Positions 45,241-54,833 are shown, counted from the first letter of the stretch. The stretch: 64,000 bases of DNA from Flavobacterium caeni (GCF_900101895.1 NZ_FMVF01000009.1:1-64000); one strand, 5' to 3'. Program-made: numbers and translations. The notes: generated by a model not told the origin, from the letters alone.

Positions 45241-45527
45241 AGTGTGAATTTTGAACCGCAATATAGGCAAGATTGGGCATTGGACGTTATGTAGGTTGGA
45301 TTTTGTATTGGGGATTGAAAATGGTAGGCGCTTTAAAAAGTTGGAAGCTATACGTTCGGGCTTTTGATGAATTTAAAATACCTGACAGCCACTGGCTGTC
45401 CTCCTTTTAATTTCAAATGCGCTGAAAAACAAAACCCCAGAAAAAGAAAATTGAAAGCGAGCTTAGACAACGAGAGGACTGAACTCCGCTGCGCTGCGTT
45501 CTTCCTCACAGCGCTCCGCGCTGAAAA

Positions 45528-45582
45528 AAGAACCGCCCAAAAAATGCTCAAGCGAGCTTGGCATTTTTTGGGCTTGTTCTTT
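45528..45582 (-). terminator. Long hairpin terminator downstream of tRNA-Arg
   Basis: GCCCAAAAAATGC (45535-45547) pairs with GCATTTTTTGGGC (45561-45573). An inner CAAGC/GCTTG stem and outer AAAGAAC/GTTCTTT extend the pairing to over 20 bp. It ends in a T run on the minus strand. The remaining spacer from 45241 shows no gene. Confidence 0.8.
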
Positions 45583-45589
45583 TTATTTG

Positions 45590-45661
45590 TGATCCCGAGA
45601 GGACTCGAACCTCCATCATCAGAACCGGAATCTGACATTCTATCCGTTGAACTACGGGACC
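45590..45661 (-). tRNA. tRNA-Arg, anticodon CCG
   Basis: 72 bases fold as a full cloverleaf on the minus strand: acceptor GGTCCCG / CGGGATC, anticodon stem TCAGA / TCTGA with loop TTCCGGT (anticodon CCG, reads CGG), and T arm GAGG-TTCGAGT-CCTC. CCA is not encoded. It lies 7 bases after yqeY on the same strand and is probably cotranscribed with it. Confidence 0.92.
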
Positions 45662-45668
45662 TGTATTT

Positions 45669-46118
45669 TTAGGAAAGCAATTTCTTGACGATGGTCGAGA
45701 TGGTCTTGCCGTCGGCTTTTCCGGCGAGTTCGGCAGAAACCAAGCCCATGACCTTGCCCATCGACGCCATGCCCGACGCACCGCTTTGCGCGATGGTACG
45801 CGCTACGACCGCTTCTATTTCGGCTTCGCTGAGCTGCGCGGGAAGGAACCGCTCGATGATGGCGGCTTGCGCGAGCTCGGGTTCGGCCAAGTCGGGACGA
45901 TTTTGTTCAGTAAAGATGCGCGCGCTTTCCTTACGGGTCTTGACCAGTCGCTGGAGCAACTTGATTTCTTCTTCGGGAGATACTTCTTCCTTAGAACCCG
46001 TTGCGGTTTGCAACAACAGCAACTCCGACTTGACGGCGCGCAACGACTCGAGCGCGACGGTATCTTTGGCTTTCATGGCGTTTTTGATTTCGTCCATGAT
46101 TTGGGTTTGTAAACTCAT
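45669..46118 (-). CDS. GatB/YqeY domain protein
   Basis: 149 residues, a free-standing YqeY domain (helical, like the tail of the amidotransferase subunit GatB). KNAMKAKDTVALESLRAVKSEL at the start and MGKVMGLVSAELAGKADGK near the end are family marks. Related domains bind tRNA; the free protein's role is not established. It lies between ftsZ and tRNA-Arg on the same strand, but after the ftsZ terminator. Confidence 0.88.
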   Translation of the reverse strand: MSLQTQIMDEIKNAMKAKDTVALESLRAVKSELLLLQTATGSKEEVSPEEEIKLLQRLVKTRKESARIFTEQNRPDLAEPELAQAAIIERFLPAQLSEAEIEAVVARTIAQSGASGMASMGKVMGLVSAELAGKADGKTISTIVKKLLS

Positions 46119-46205
46119 CTTGATTGTGGATTTACTCCGCTGCGCTCCATACAGTTCGGCTGCGCCTCGGGTTGTTAATTCGTGGATTGGTTATTCGTTA
46201 CACAG

Positions 46206-46354
46206 GACCGGCCCCCGGATGGCAGCGGAAAGCCTTTTGGAGAAAAACCTATTTTTTTCACGACGATGACGGCGACCAGCGGAAGCCGAAAGCGGCGCAG
46301 TAAAAAAAGGTTTTTGACAAAAGCTTGCAGCGTACAGCCGGAATTGTGGCCCCA
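46206..46354. repeat. Dispersed extragenic repeat, copy E
   Basis: A long imperfect hairpin: AGCCTTTTG ... AAAAACCT ... TTTTTTT on the left (about 46231-46259) pairs with AAAAAAA ... AGGTTTTT ... CAAAAGCT on the right (about 46301-46326). Outer blocks (minus strand) GGCTGTACGCTGCAAGC and GGCTTTCCGCTGCCATCC match the TCCGCT-ATC blocks of copies A and C. The 46119-46433 spacer otherwise contains only the ftsZ terminator. Confidence 0.6.
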
Positions 46355-46370
46355 AACCAAAACCTGCGCG

Positions 46371-46411
46371 AAGATAAAAAAAATAACCCGAACTTAATAC
46401 TAAATTCGGGT
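46371..46411 (-). terminator. Terminator of ftsZ and the dcw cluster
   Basis: On the minus strand ACCCGAA (46411-46405) pairs with TTCGGGT (46392-46386), followed by TATTTTTTTTATC. It lies 23 bases after the ftsZ stop. Confidence 0.8.
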
Positions 46412-46433
46412 CAAGGCTAGAGTTTGAGTTAGC

Positions 46434-48416
46434 TTAATCGACGTTGTCGTGCAGGAACGAATTGTTGGAACGCAACTGGATGTCGTCGTTGCTGTCGGTC
46501 CCGAGCGATGTACGCGATTGGTTATTGTTTTCGGGCTTGCCCGATATGTCTATTCCGAGTCTTTTGTAGGCGGGTTCTTTTTCGAATTCCTCCATGCGCG
46601 ATGGGTTGTTGTGGAATTTGTAGTTGAACTCCTTTAACTTTCTGCGGCGCTCGTCGGCGCGGAATTTAAGCGTCTCCTCGATCGACATTTCCATAGGCGA
46701 CACCTCTTCGAACGCTGGCGAGAAAGCCGATGGCACTTCTTCTTTTTGCGTCATTTTGATGTCGAGTTCGGGCGCGATCGGTTCGGCCACTTCTTTGTTC
46801 TCGACCGGTTTCGAGCCAAGCAGGTCGTTCTCGAGTTCCATGTATTCTTCGAGCGAATACTTGACGATGCCGTTCTCGTTGAGTTCGGTCATGGGCACCA
46901 CCTGTACCGGCTGGTTGACCTTGATTTCCTTGGTTTCGTCGGTGAGTTCGAAAAGGATTTTGTTCTCGTCGATAAAGGCTTCGGTCACTTCGGGCTTGGC
47001 CACGGGCAACTCGAAAGAGAACGACAATTCTGGCGTCTCGACCTGGTGGTCGACCACCTTGATCTCGGTCACGTCGAAAGCTGGCGTAGCGGTAAAGTCG
47101 AGCGGTTTTTCGGGCGATACGATTTCGAACGTCACGTCTAAGTTCTTGATGAATTCAGAGATGACGATGAGTTCGTTTGGGTCAAGCACGGGTTCGTCGA
47201 TCGTATTGATGATGGGCGCTTCGACCTCGGCCACAGGCGTTTCGGCTTGGGCGGCGGGCTCTTCTTCGGTCAGTTCAAAAACCACTTTCTCTCCGGCCTT
47301 CGCGATCGGCTGGTCGAAACCCACGTTAAAAGACGCGAGGTTTTTCTTGGTCAAATCGTGCGTCAGCTTTTGCTCGCCGTCGAGCGAATGGATGATCTTT
47401 TTGGGTTCGGTATTGACGATTTCATTTTGTTGTTCGACGTTGAATCCCGTGGCAATGATGGTCACGGCAATCGAATCGCCCAAGGTTTCGTCTTCGCCCA
47501 CACCCATAATGATGTTGGCGTTGTAACCGGCCTCGGCCTGGATGTGGTCGTTGATTTCGCCGATCTCGTCGATCGTGATTTCGTTGGTGCCCGAAACGAT
47601 AAGCAACAATACGTTTTTGGCGCCGGTGATTTTGTTGTCGTTCAAAAGTGGCGAATCAAGCGCAGCAACGATCGCTTCCTTCGCACGGTTTTCGCCAATG
47701 GCCACAGCCGATCCCATGATGGCCGTTCCACTGTTCGACAATACCGTCTTGGCATCTTTCAAGTCGATGTTTTGGGTGTAATGGTGCGTGATGACCTCGG
47801 CAATCCCGCGGGAGGCGGTCGCCAAGACTTCGTCGGCTTTCGAGAACCCTGCTTTAAAGCCCAGGTTGCCGTATACCTCGCGCAATTTGTTGTTGTTGAT
47901 CACAATCAGTGAATCGACCTGCTTACGCAATTTCTCGACCCCGATAAGCGCTTGGTCTGAACGAACCTTGCCCTCGAACTGGAAAGGGATGGTCACGATG
48001 CCCACAGTCAGGATGTCGCGCTCTTTGGCCAATTGTGCGATCACTGGGGCCGCACCGGTTCCCGTACCACCGCCCATACCGGCCGTGATGAAAACCATTT
48101 TGGTATTCGAGTCGAGCATCTTTTCGATGTCGGCGATGCTTTCGATGGCCGATTGCTGGCCTACTTCAGGGTTGGCGCCCGCACCGAGTCCTTCGGTAAG
48201 GTTCACCCCGAGTTGGATTTTGTTCGGCACGGCGCTGTTTTGCAGGGCTTGCGAGTCGGTGTTACAGACGATGAAATCTACACCCTTGATGCCCTGCTTG
48301 AACATGTGGTTGATGGCGTTACTCCCGCCGCCGCCAACACCGATTACTTTGATGACGTTCGACTGGTTCTTTGGTAGGTCGAACGAAATGCTGCCAAAAT
48401 CTGAGTTGCTTGTCAT
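46434..48416 (-). CDS. ftsZ: Cell division protein FtsZ
   Basis: 660 residues, long as in other Flavobacteriia. The tubulin-like GTPase core spans about 15-330 (GVGGGGSNAINHM, then the signature GGGTGTGAAP). A very long acidic, mostly disordered tail of about 300 residues rich in Glu, Val and Pro ends in an FtsA-binding-like region (AYKRLGIDI). It polymerises into the Z ring. Last division gene of the cluster, 61 bp after ftsA, followed by a terminator. Confidence 0.98.
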   Translation of the reverse strand: MTSNSDFGSISFDLPKNQSNVIKVIGVGGGGSNAINHMFKQGIKGVDFIVCNTDSQALQNSAVPNKIQLGVNLTEGLGAGANPEVGQQSAIESIADIEKMLDSNTKMVFITAGMGGGTGTGAAPVIAQLAKERDILTVGIVTIPFQFEGKVRSDQALIGVEKLRKQVDSLIVINNNKLREVYGNLGFKAGFSKADEVLATASRGIAEVITHHYTQNIDLKDAKTVLSNSGTAIMGSAVAIGENRAKEAIVAALDSPLLNDNKITGAKNVLLLIVSGTNEITIDEIGEINDHIQAEAGYNANIIMGVGEDETLGDSIAVTIIATGFNVEQQNEIVNTEPKKIIHSLDGEQKLTHDLTKKNLASFNVGFDQPIAKAGEKVVFELTEEEPAAQAETPVAEVEAPIINTIDEPVLDPNELIVISEFIKNLDVTFEIVSPEKPLDFTATPAFDVTEIKVVDHQVETPELSFSFELPVAKPEVTEAFIDENKILFELTDETKEIKVNQPVQVVPMTELNENGIVKYSLEEYMELENDLLGSKPVENKEVAEPIAPELDIKMTQKEEVPSAFSPAFEEVSPMEMSIEETLKFRADERRRKLKEFNYKFHNNPSRMEEFEKEPAYKRLGIDISGKPENNNQSRTSLGTDSNDDIQLRSNNSFLHDNVD

Positions 48417-48477
48417 AATATTTTGGTTTACTGTTTTATGCTTTTGTTTCTTGTTTGCTTTACTGTCGGGTTTCTAA

Positions 48478-49896
48478 TCACTCTGCATTGTCTAGAAACT
48501 CCTTGATCTTGTCTACGTACTTGTCAAAAAACGACTTGCGGATCTTGACCTCGGTAGACTCCTGCTTGGGCTGCGCCGTTTCGTGATAAACGGCCACAGG
48601 CTCTGGCTTAGGCTCGGCAGGTTGTTCCTGATAAGCCGCAGGTTCTGGTGCCTTGACGGTGTCGAACTGGTACTCCTTTTGGAACGTCACCTTTTCTGGA
48701 ACCACTTGGGTTTCGATCTTGACCGCGCTTTGCGTCTTGTTCTCGATGCTGTTCATCACAAGCCCAACCGCCGTGGCATACAATGGGCTCGAAATCTCCT
48801 CGTCTGAATTCCCCGCGAGGTGCTCGTTCGGATAACCGATACGCGTATCCATGCCGGTGATGTATTCGACGAGTTGCTTGATGTGTTTCAAGTTCGCGCC
48901 GCCGCCCGTTAGAACGATGCCTGCGATCAATTTCTTGCGCGGGTCTTCGTGCCCGTAGGCTTTGATTTCGGCAAACACCTGCTCGATGATCTCGACCACA
49001 CGTGCGTGAATGATTTTCGACAGGTTTTTGAGCGATATTTCTTTTGGTTCGCGTCCGCGCAAGCCCGGAATCGAAACGATTTCGTTGTCTTTGTTTTCGC
49101 CCGGCCATGCCGATCCGAATTTCACCTTGAGCAATTCGGCTTGCTTTTCGATGATCGAGCAGCCTTCCTTGATGTCGTCGGTGATGACGTTGCCGCCAAA
49201 CGGGATCACGGCCGTGTGACGGATGATGCCGTCCTTGAAAATGGCGAGGTCGGTGGTGCCGCCGCCGATATCGATCAAGGCCACACCCGCTTCTTTTTCT
49301 TCCTGAGAAAGCACCGCATCGGCCGAAGCCAACGGTTCGAGCGTGAGTCCAGACAATTCGATGCCCGAACTTTGGATGCATCGGCCCACATTGCGGATCG
49401 AAGACGCCTGCCCTACGACCACGTGGAAACTGCTTTCCAAACGTCCGCCGTACATACCAATCGGCTCTTTAATGTCGGACTGCCCGTCGATCTTGAACTC
49501 CTGCGGCAACACGTGGATGATTTCTTCGCCCGGCAACATTGCGAGTTTGTGCACCTGGTTGATGAGCAAATCGATGTCTTTGCCGCCGATGACTTCTTCG
49601 GCATTGCTGCGGCTGATGTAATCGGAGTGCTGGATGCTGCGGATGTGTTGTCCGGCGATGCCCACCACCACGTCCTTGATCTTGTAGCCCGATTTGTTCT
49701 CGGCTTCGGTGATCGCGAGTTGGATGGATTGGATCGTTTGCGTGATGTTGTTCACCACACCGCGCGCCACACCAAGGCTCTTTGACTTTCCGACACCCAA
49801 AATCTCCAGCTTGCCGTACTCGTTTTTCTTGCCGATCATCGCAACAATCTTGGTTGTCCCGATGTCTAAACCTACTGCAATGTTTTCTTTTTCCAT
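48478..49896 (-). CDS. ftsA: Cell division protein FtsA
   Basis: 472 residues. Actin-like ATPase: the phosphate loops GLDIGTTKI and DIGGGTTDLAIF, and VLTGGGANL. A Gln/Pro/Glu-rich linker (about 395-450) leads to a basic amphipathic C-terminal helix (KIRKSFFDKYVDKIKEFL) that would tether it to the membrane. It anchors FtsZ filaments. It starts 6 bases after ftsQ. Confidence 0.97.
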   Translation of the reverse strand: MEKENIAVGLDIGTTKIVAMIGKKNEYGKLEILGVGKSKSLGVARGVVNNITQTIQSIQLAITEAENKSGYKIKDVVVGIAGQHIRSIQHSDYISRSNAEEVIGGKDIDLLINQVHKLAMLPGEEIIHVLPQEFKIDGQSDIKEPIGMYGGRLESSFHVVVGQASSIRNVGRCIQSSGIELSGLTLEPLASADAVLSQEEKEAGVALIDIGGGTTDLAIFKDGIIRHTAVIPFGGNVITDDIKEGCSIIEKQAELLKVKFGSAWPGENKDNEIVSIPGLRGREPKEISLKNLSKIIHARVVEIIEQVFAEIKAYGHEDPRKKLIAGIVLTGGGANLKHIKQLVEYITGMDTRIGYPNEHLAGNSDEEISSPLYATAVGLVMNSIENKTQSAVKIETQVVPEKVTFQKEYQFDTVKAPEPAAYQEQPAEPKPEPVAVYHETAQPKQESTEVKIRKSFFDKYVDKIKEFLDNAE

Positions 49897-49902
49897 ATTC
49901 CT

Positions 49903-50628
49903 TTATTTGGTGCACACGACTTGCTGTGTGAATTTCAGGTTGATGTTTTTATACTTGTACAAAGAACTGTCGGTAACCGCTTTTTGAAAAAAGGCTTTGT
50001 AATTGCCGAATTTTCGTTCGATGTTGATGGTTTTCCCGAAATCGATCGCAAAATCGAAATCCCTGTTCAACATTTTTAGGCTGCCATTGGACAAAACTTG
50101 GATGCCAATGATATTCTTTCTCAAAAATTCATCGTCGTAAACAAATTGCAACAATTTGCTCAGTTCCTGTCTGTTTGCTTTGTTAATTTCCCCCGAAATG
50201 ATTGGAACCCTTGCGGTAAATTCTTCCGAAAGCGGCATCTCATTTCCTTGATAGTCAATGTAAAAAGACCCGCTTTGGTCGAACACCCTCGCGATGGGCG
50301 TCTTTTGTTTGACGACCGCTTTGAGGACGCCATCGATGCTCACAAAAACCTCTGATTTTTCGATCATCGGGTTGCTGTCGATGGACTTTTCCAACTTGTT
50401 CAAATCTACTTTATCTTTTCGGATGCTTCTCGCGTCGTTTCTATTTTCTATTAACAATTTATTAACCGCTTCCTGTTTGATAAACGGGTCTGAATCGGTG
50501 CTGAAAACCACAACCGATTTGGCCAATTTCCTTTGTGCATTGCGGCTTGACGTAAACGAATACAATCCTATTACTAACGCCAACATTAGTAACAATCTGA
50601 TGCTGTCCCAGTTGATTTTATTTTTCAT
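49903..50628 (-). CDS. ftsQ: Cell division protein FtsQ
   Basis: 241 residues from the ATG at 50628, which overlaps the end of murC by 4 bases (ATGA). A longer in-frame start would be antisense-like and basic. One N-terminal membrane helix (about 10-27), then a POTRA-like region (DPFIKQEAVNKLL ... SNPMIEKSEVFVSIDG) and an FtsQ beta domain (QKTPIARVFDQSGSFYID). It bridges early and late divisome proteins in the periplasm. Confidence 0.9.
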   Translation of the reverse strand: MKNKINWDSIRLLLMLALVIGLYSFTSSRNAQRKLAKSVVVFSTDSDPFIKQEAVNKLLIENRNDARSIRKDKVDLNKLEKSIDSNPMIEKSEVFVSIDGVLKAVVKQKTPIARVFDQSGSFYIDYQGNEMPLSEEFTARVPIISGEINKANRQELSKLLQFVYDDEFLRKNIIGIQVLSNGSLKMLNRDFDFAIDFGKTINIERKFGNYKAFFQKAVTDSSLYKYKNINLKFTQQVVCTK

Positions 50629-51965
50629 AACAACGCTTTTTTGATGTCGTTTACCATTTCTCCGATGTCGCCCGCGCCTATGGTCACGATGACTTTTTTG
50701 CCGCTGTTCTTGATCGACGCAATCAAATCGGTTTTGGCGACCAATTTGGTGTTCGGATTCGTCATTTTTTGCATCAGCCAACCCGACGTAATTCCTTCGA
50801 TCGGCTCCTCGCGCGCCGGATAAATATCCAGCAGGATCACCTGGTCGAATGCCGACAGGCTTTTGGCGAAATCATCGGCAAAATCCTTGGTACGGCTAAA
50901 CAAATGCGGCTGGAATACGGCCAACACTTCGCGCTCCGGATACAGCTCGGAAACGGCCTGGTGTACCGCGTTGATTTCGGTCGGATGGTGTGCATAGTCG
51001 TCGATGTACACCAAATCGTCGGTTTGGATCTGATACGAAAACCTGCGTTTGATTCCTTTAAATGACACCAAGGCTTTGGCGATACGGTCGGTCGGGGTGC
51101 CGAACGTTCTGGCCATGGCCAAAGCCATCAGCGCATTTGTTAAATTGTGCGTACCCGGCAGGGCAAACCGCAAATCTTTGATGATGCCGGTAGGCGTCTG
51201 CACGTCAAAAACGTATTGGGAATTGTCGATGCGGATGTTGAACGCCTTGTACTCGGCATCCTGGTTGACCGCCACCGTAACGCCTTCGAGCGGCAGTCCT
51301 TTGGCGATGAACAACTTGCTTTTGTCTTCGACTTTGTCGGCGAATTCGGTAAACGATGCCTCAATGGCCGACGCATCTCCGTAAATATCCAAATGATCGG
51401 CATCCATCGACGTCACGCACGCAATGTCTGGATGCAGGTGCAAAAACGACCGGTCGAACTCATCGGCCTCGACTACCGTCACCGATTTTCCGGTACCAAT
51501 AAGGTTCGAATCGTAGTTCTCGACGATACCGCCCAAAAAGGCCGTCACATCGGCACCGCTCTCGTACAAGATGTGCCCAAGGATGCTCGACGTGGTGGTC
51601 TTGCCATGCGTGCCGGCCACCGCAAAACAAAACGTGTCCTTGGTGATCAAACCCAACACGGCCGCGCGTTTCATGACCAGGTATTGGCGCTCGACAAAAT
51701 AATTCCACTCCGAATGGGTGATCGGCACCGCGGGCGTGATGACCACGAGCGTATTCTCGACATAAAAATCTTTGGGAATCAAATCGATCTCGTCGGTAAA
51801 ATGGATGTCGATACCGTCGGCCGCAAGCTGGTCGGTGAGCATGGTTCGCGTTTTGTCGTAGCCGCGCACATTTTTGCCGATGTGCTTGAAATACCGCGCG
51901 AGTGCACTCATGCCGATTCCGCCGATGCCGATGAAGTAGACGTTATGGATTTGACTTAAATTCAT
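50625..51965 (-). CDS. murC: UDP-N-acetylmuramate--L-alanine ligase
   Basis: 446 residues. Mur-ligase order: N-terminal GIGGIGMSALARYF, ATP loop GTHGKTTTSS, then the C-terminal domain with IDDYAHHPTEI. It adds L-Ala to UDP-MurNAc using ATP in the cytoplasm. Its ATG is directly preceded by an octamer array (51966-51998) that could pair with a second array at the murG end, so translation may be controlled by a hairpin. Confidence 0.97.
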   Translation of the reverse strand: MNLSQIHNVYFIGIGGIGMSALARYFKHIGKNVRGYDKTRTMLTDQLAADGIDIHFTDEIDLIPKDFYVENTLVVITPAVPITHSEWNYFVERQYLVMKRAAVLGLITKDTFCFAVAGTHGKTTTSSILGHILYESGADVTAFLGGIVENYDSNLIGTGKSVTVVEADEFDRSFLHLHPDIACVTSMDADHLDIYGDASAIEASFTEFADKVEDKSKLFIAKGLPLEGVTVAVNQDAEYKAFNIRIDNSQYVFDVQTPTGIIKDLRFALPGTHNLTNALMALAMARTFGTPTDRIAKALVSFKGIKRRFSYQIQTDDLVYIDDYAHHPTEINAVHQAVSELYPEREVLAVFQPHLFSRTKDFADDFAKSLSAFDQVILLDIYPAREEPIEGITSGWLMQKMTNPNTKLVAKTDLIASIKNSGKKVIVTIGAGDIGEMVNDIKKALL

Positions 51966-52088
51966 GTCTTAAGGTCTTTAAAGTCTTAAGGTCTTAAAGG
52001 CAGTGCCTTTGTTTGTTTATTTATTTATTGAATCATCTTCGGTCGCAAGCCTTTATGACTTTAGGACCTTACGACTTTACGACTTGAT
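51966..52088 (-). promoter_or_regulatory. Inverted pair of octamer arrays at the murG-murC junction
   Basis: Units of GTCTTAAG type run from 51966 to 51998, up to the murC ATG. Five units of the opposite sense (GCCTTTAT, GACTTTAG, GACCTTAC, GACTTTAC, GACTTGAT) fill 52049-52088 and include the murG stop codon. In the mRNA the two arrays can pair over about 33 bases with mostly wobbles at the variable positions, leaving an A-rich loop of about 48 bases. Confidence 0.7.
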
Positions 52089-53171
52089 TAATTTCACGAT
52101 TTCGTCGGCGATGTCTTTGGTCGCATTGACTTTCGCCAGTTTCTTCATGTTGTCAGACAATTGCCGTTGCAGGTTTTCGTCTGAAACCAGTTTGTTGAAA
52201 ATCCCAGAAAATTGGGTATCGAGTTCGCTTTCGCGGATCAGGATCGCGCCGCCTTTGTCTACTATTGATTGCGCATTCTTTGTTTGATGGTCTTCGGCCA
52301 CATTCGGCGACGGGATAAAAACCGTCGGTTTGCCCACGATGCACAGCTCCGAAACCGACGAAGCGCCGGCGCGCGAAATCACGAAATCGGACGCGGCATA
52401 CACCAGATCCATGCGGTCGATGAACGCCAACACCTGAACATTCGTTTTTTCGTCAAAATGCTGGTATTGCTCGTGGTACAATTTGCCGCATTGCCAGATG
52501 ACCTGCAACCCCAGCGCTTCGAACACAACCAATTCCTTGGCGATAAGTTGGTTGATGCGTCGCGCACCCAAACTCCCGCCCAGTACGAGCAATGTTTTTT
52601 TGTTCGGATCGAGATTGAAATAGGCCACGGCCTCTGCCCTTTTGCCCGCCACATCGATCAAATCCTGCCGCACCGGATTGCCCGTGAACACGATTTTTGA
52701 TTTCGGGAAAAACCGTTCGAGCCCGTCGTAAGCCACGCAAATCTTGCTGGCCTTTTTGGCGAGCAGCTTGTTGGTGATGCCGGGGTAAGAGTTCTGTTCC
52801 TGAATCACGCTCGGCACGCCCGCAAACGAAGCGACCTGCAACAGCGGGCCACTCGCAAATCCGCCCGTACCGATCACGACATCGGGTTTAAATTCGGCCA
52901 AGATTCTTCTTGCCTTGAGCAAACTGGTGATCAGTTTTACGGGAAACAACGTATTGTCGAACGTGAGTTTGCGCTGCAGTCCAGCAATCCAAAGGCCTCG
53001 GATTTTATAACCCGCCTGCGGCACTTTTTGCATCTCCATTTTGTCCTTGGCGCCAACAAACAAAAACTCGGCGTCGGGAAAACGCGACTTCAATTCATTG
53101 GCAATCGCAATGGCCGGGTAGATGTGCCCGCCGGTGCCGCCGCCGCTTAGTATGAATCGAAATTTATTCAT
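52077..53171 (-). CDS. murG: UDP-GlcNAc:undecaprenyl-PP-MurNAc-pentapeptide GlcNAc transferase
   Basis: 364 residues. GT28 fold with the two Gly-rich loops ([18 protein letters not shown] and [11 protein letters not shown]) and the donor-site region [11 protein letters not shown]. It converts lipid I to lipid II at the inner face of the membrane. The leader (53172-53195) is made of AATAAAC/AATAA units; the last codons and stop (KLIKS) lie in an octamer array. Confidence 0.97.
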   Translation of the reverse strand: MNKFRFILSGGGTGGHIYPAIAIANELKSRFPDAEFLFVGAKDKMEMQKVPQAGYKIRGLWIAGLQRKLTFDNTLFPVKLITSLLKARRILAEFKPDVVIGTGGFASGPLLQVASFAGVPSVIQEQNSYPGITNKLLAKKASKICVAYDGLERFFPKSKIVFTGNPVRQDLIDVAGKRAEAVAYFNLDPNKKTLLVLGGSLGARRINQLIAKELVVFEALGLQVIWQCGKLYHEQYQHFDEKTNVQVLAFIDRMDLVYAASDFVISRAGASSVSELCIVGKPTVFIPSPNVAEDHQTKNAQSIVDKGGAILIRESELDTQFSGIFNKLVSDENLQRQLSDNMKKLAKVNATKDIADEIVKLIKS

Positions 53172-53203
53172 TATTGTTTATTGTTATTATTTATTGGCCT
53201 CTC

Positions 53204-53275
53204 GACCTTATGGCTTTATGGCTTTACGACTTTATGACTTTATGACTTTATGACTTTACGACTTTACGACTTTAT
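53204..53275. repeat. Octamer iteron array at the ftsW 3' end
   Basis: Nine perfect-length 8-bp units: GACCTTAT, GGCTTTAT, GGCTTTAC, GACTTTAT three times, GACTTTAC twice, GACTTTAT. The last 12 bases of ftsW (codons for the final IKS and the stop) fall inside the array. Confidence 0.9.
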
Positions 53276-54601
53276 AACCGCGTTCATCGGGTTGGTGGTG
53301 TTGTCTTCTATCGAATAGCCGTCTGATTTTTCGAGTTCTTCCTGTTCGCGCAACGCCGCTTCGGCCTCTTCCTCGCGTTTGATTTGCGCGTCGATCATGC
53401 GCGCGAGTGTTTCTTCGCGTTTTTGTTTTTCTTCTTTTTCGGCGGCGATTTCTTCTTCTTTCTTGGTCACGCCTATGATGATACCCAGCGCGATACACGT
53501 CATCCAAATCGAACTACCACCCGAAGAAATCAGCGGCAACGTTTGCCCTGTTACCGGAAGCAATTCGACCGCCACGGCCATGTTGATGAGCGCCTGGAAC
53601 ACAATCGGGAAGCCTACGCCCACGACCACCAGCTTGCCGAACATCGTATTGGCTTTGTGCGCGGCCACGATGAACCTAAAAAACAGCAGCATGTACAGCC
53701 CCAGCACAGTGAATCCGCCAATGAGACCATATTCCTCTACGATGATCGCATAGATAAAATCGGAGGACGACTGCGGCAGAAAATTCTTTTGCACCGACTT
53801 GCCTGGCCCGAGCCCTTGGATCCCGCCCGAAGCGATCGCGATTTTTGCTTTTTCGATCTGGTAGTGCTCGTCGTCGGTGTCTTTGTTTTCATCGTTGGAT
53901 GCAAAGCTCTCGAGCCGGCTTTCCCAGGTGTGCACACGGCTAAAGAAACGCGAATCGGGAAACGCCTTGCTCAAGAGCACGAACAACATCAGCGCCGCAA
54001 TACCCGCACCGATGATGATGCCGATGTATTTGAGCGGATACTTGCCGATAAAAGTCAGCATGAGCACCATCGAAAACATGAGCGCCGCCGTCGAAAAGTT
54101 GGCAGGGAGGATAAACCCGAGCGTCACGAACACCGGCGTCCACAGTTCCCAAAACGAATTTTTGAACGTAAGCGGCGTTTCGCGTTTTTTTGACAGGTAA
54201 CGCGCCACGAAAATCATCAGCACGATGAACGCCAAAGTCGAGGTCTGGAACGTGATCCCGATGAAAGGTACCTGGATCCAACGGCTCGCATTGGCCCCCG
54301 CAATCACGGTTCCCTTGACGAGCGTATAGGCGAGCAACAGCCAAACGACGGGCAGCGCCACGATCGAAATCGCCCTAAAATAATGGTACGGCACCTTGTG
54401 CACCCAGTAAATGATGCCAAGCCCGATGCAAATGTGCACAAAATGCTTGGCCAAATAACCGAGCGTATTGCCCGTACCGTGGCCCATGTAGGCCAGGTTC
54501 GAGCTCGCGCTAAAGACCGGCATGAACGAAAACAACGCGAGCAGTGCGACGAACGTCCAGATGACTTTGTCTCCTTTTAAACTTTGCAGCAGCTGCTTCA
54601 C
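53264..54601 (-). CDS. ftsW: Lipid II polymerase / division protein FtsW
   Basis: 445 residues, GTG start. SEDS-family protein with about ten membrane helices and the usual loop motifs (NASRWIQVPFIGITFQTSTLA, GGIQGLGPGKSVQKNFLPQSSSDFIYAIIVEEYG, SSGGSSIWM). The long charged C-terminal tail (about 390-445) forms a predicted coiled coil rich in Glu and Arg. It polymerises lipid II at the septum together with FtsI. Preceded by an A-rich leader (54602-54636) and repeat copy D. Confidence 0.95.
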   Translation of the reverse strand: MKQLLQSLKGDKVIWTFVALLALFSFMPVFSASSNLAYMGHGTGNTLGYLAKHFVHICIGLGIIYWVHKVPYHYFRAISIVALPVVWLLLAYTLVKGTVIAGANASRWIQVPFIGITFQTSTLAFIVLMIFVARYLSKKRETPLTFKNSFWELWTPVFVTLGFILPANFSTAALMFSMVLMLTFIGKYPLKYIGIIIGAGIAALMLFVLLSKAFPDSRFFSRVHTWESRLESFASNDENKDTDDEHYQIEKAKIAIASGGIQGLGPGKSVQKNFLPQSSSDFIYAIIVEEYGLIGGFTVLGLYMLLFFRFIVAAHKANTMFGKLVVVGVGFPIVFQALINMAVAVELLPVTGQTLPLISSGGSSIWMTCIALGIIIGVTKKEEEIAAEKEEKQKREETLARMIDAQIKREEEAEAALREQEELEKSDGYSIEDNTTNPMNAVIKS

Positions 54602-54639
54602 TTTGTTATTGTTTATTATTTATTGTTATTTTTTATTCT

Positions 54640-54742
54640 GGGCGTTGCCGCGCATCACATCTTATCTTCTAATCTAGTTTAGTTCGCGCGGCCGGGCTTT
54701 ACGCGGTGCGCGGCACCCAGCTTCAATCCCTAACGCGGGCCC
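54640..54742 (+). repeat. Dispersed extragenic repeat, copy D
   Basis: GGGCGTTGCC (54640-54649), GGCCGGGCTTTACGCGGTGC and CTTCAATCCCTAACGCGGGC in order. This is the only copy located inside the dcw cluster, between murD and ftsW. The 54602-54864 spacer also holds an A/T leader and a heptamer array, no gene. Confidence 0.65.
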
Positions 54743-54833
54743 TGTCGTTTATTTCGAGCCCTAGCCCTGATAGAGCCGATATCCTCGCAGCGCAGCGGAG
54801 AGATAAAGGCGAAAGCAGGTTCCCGGCTCCAAG

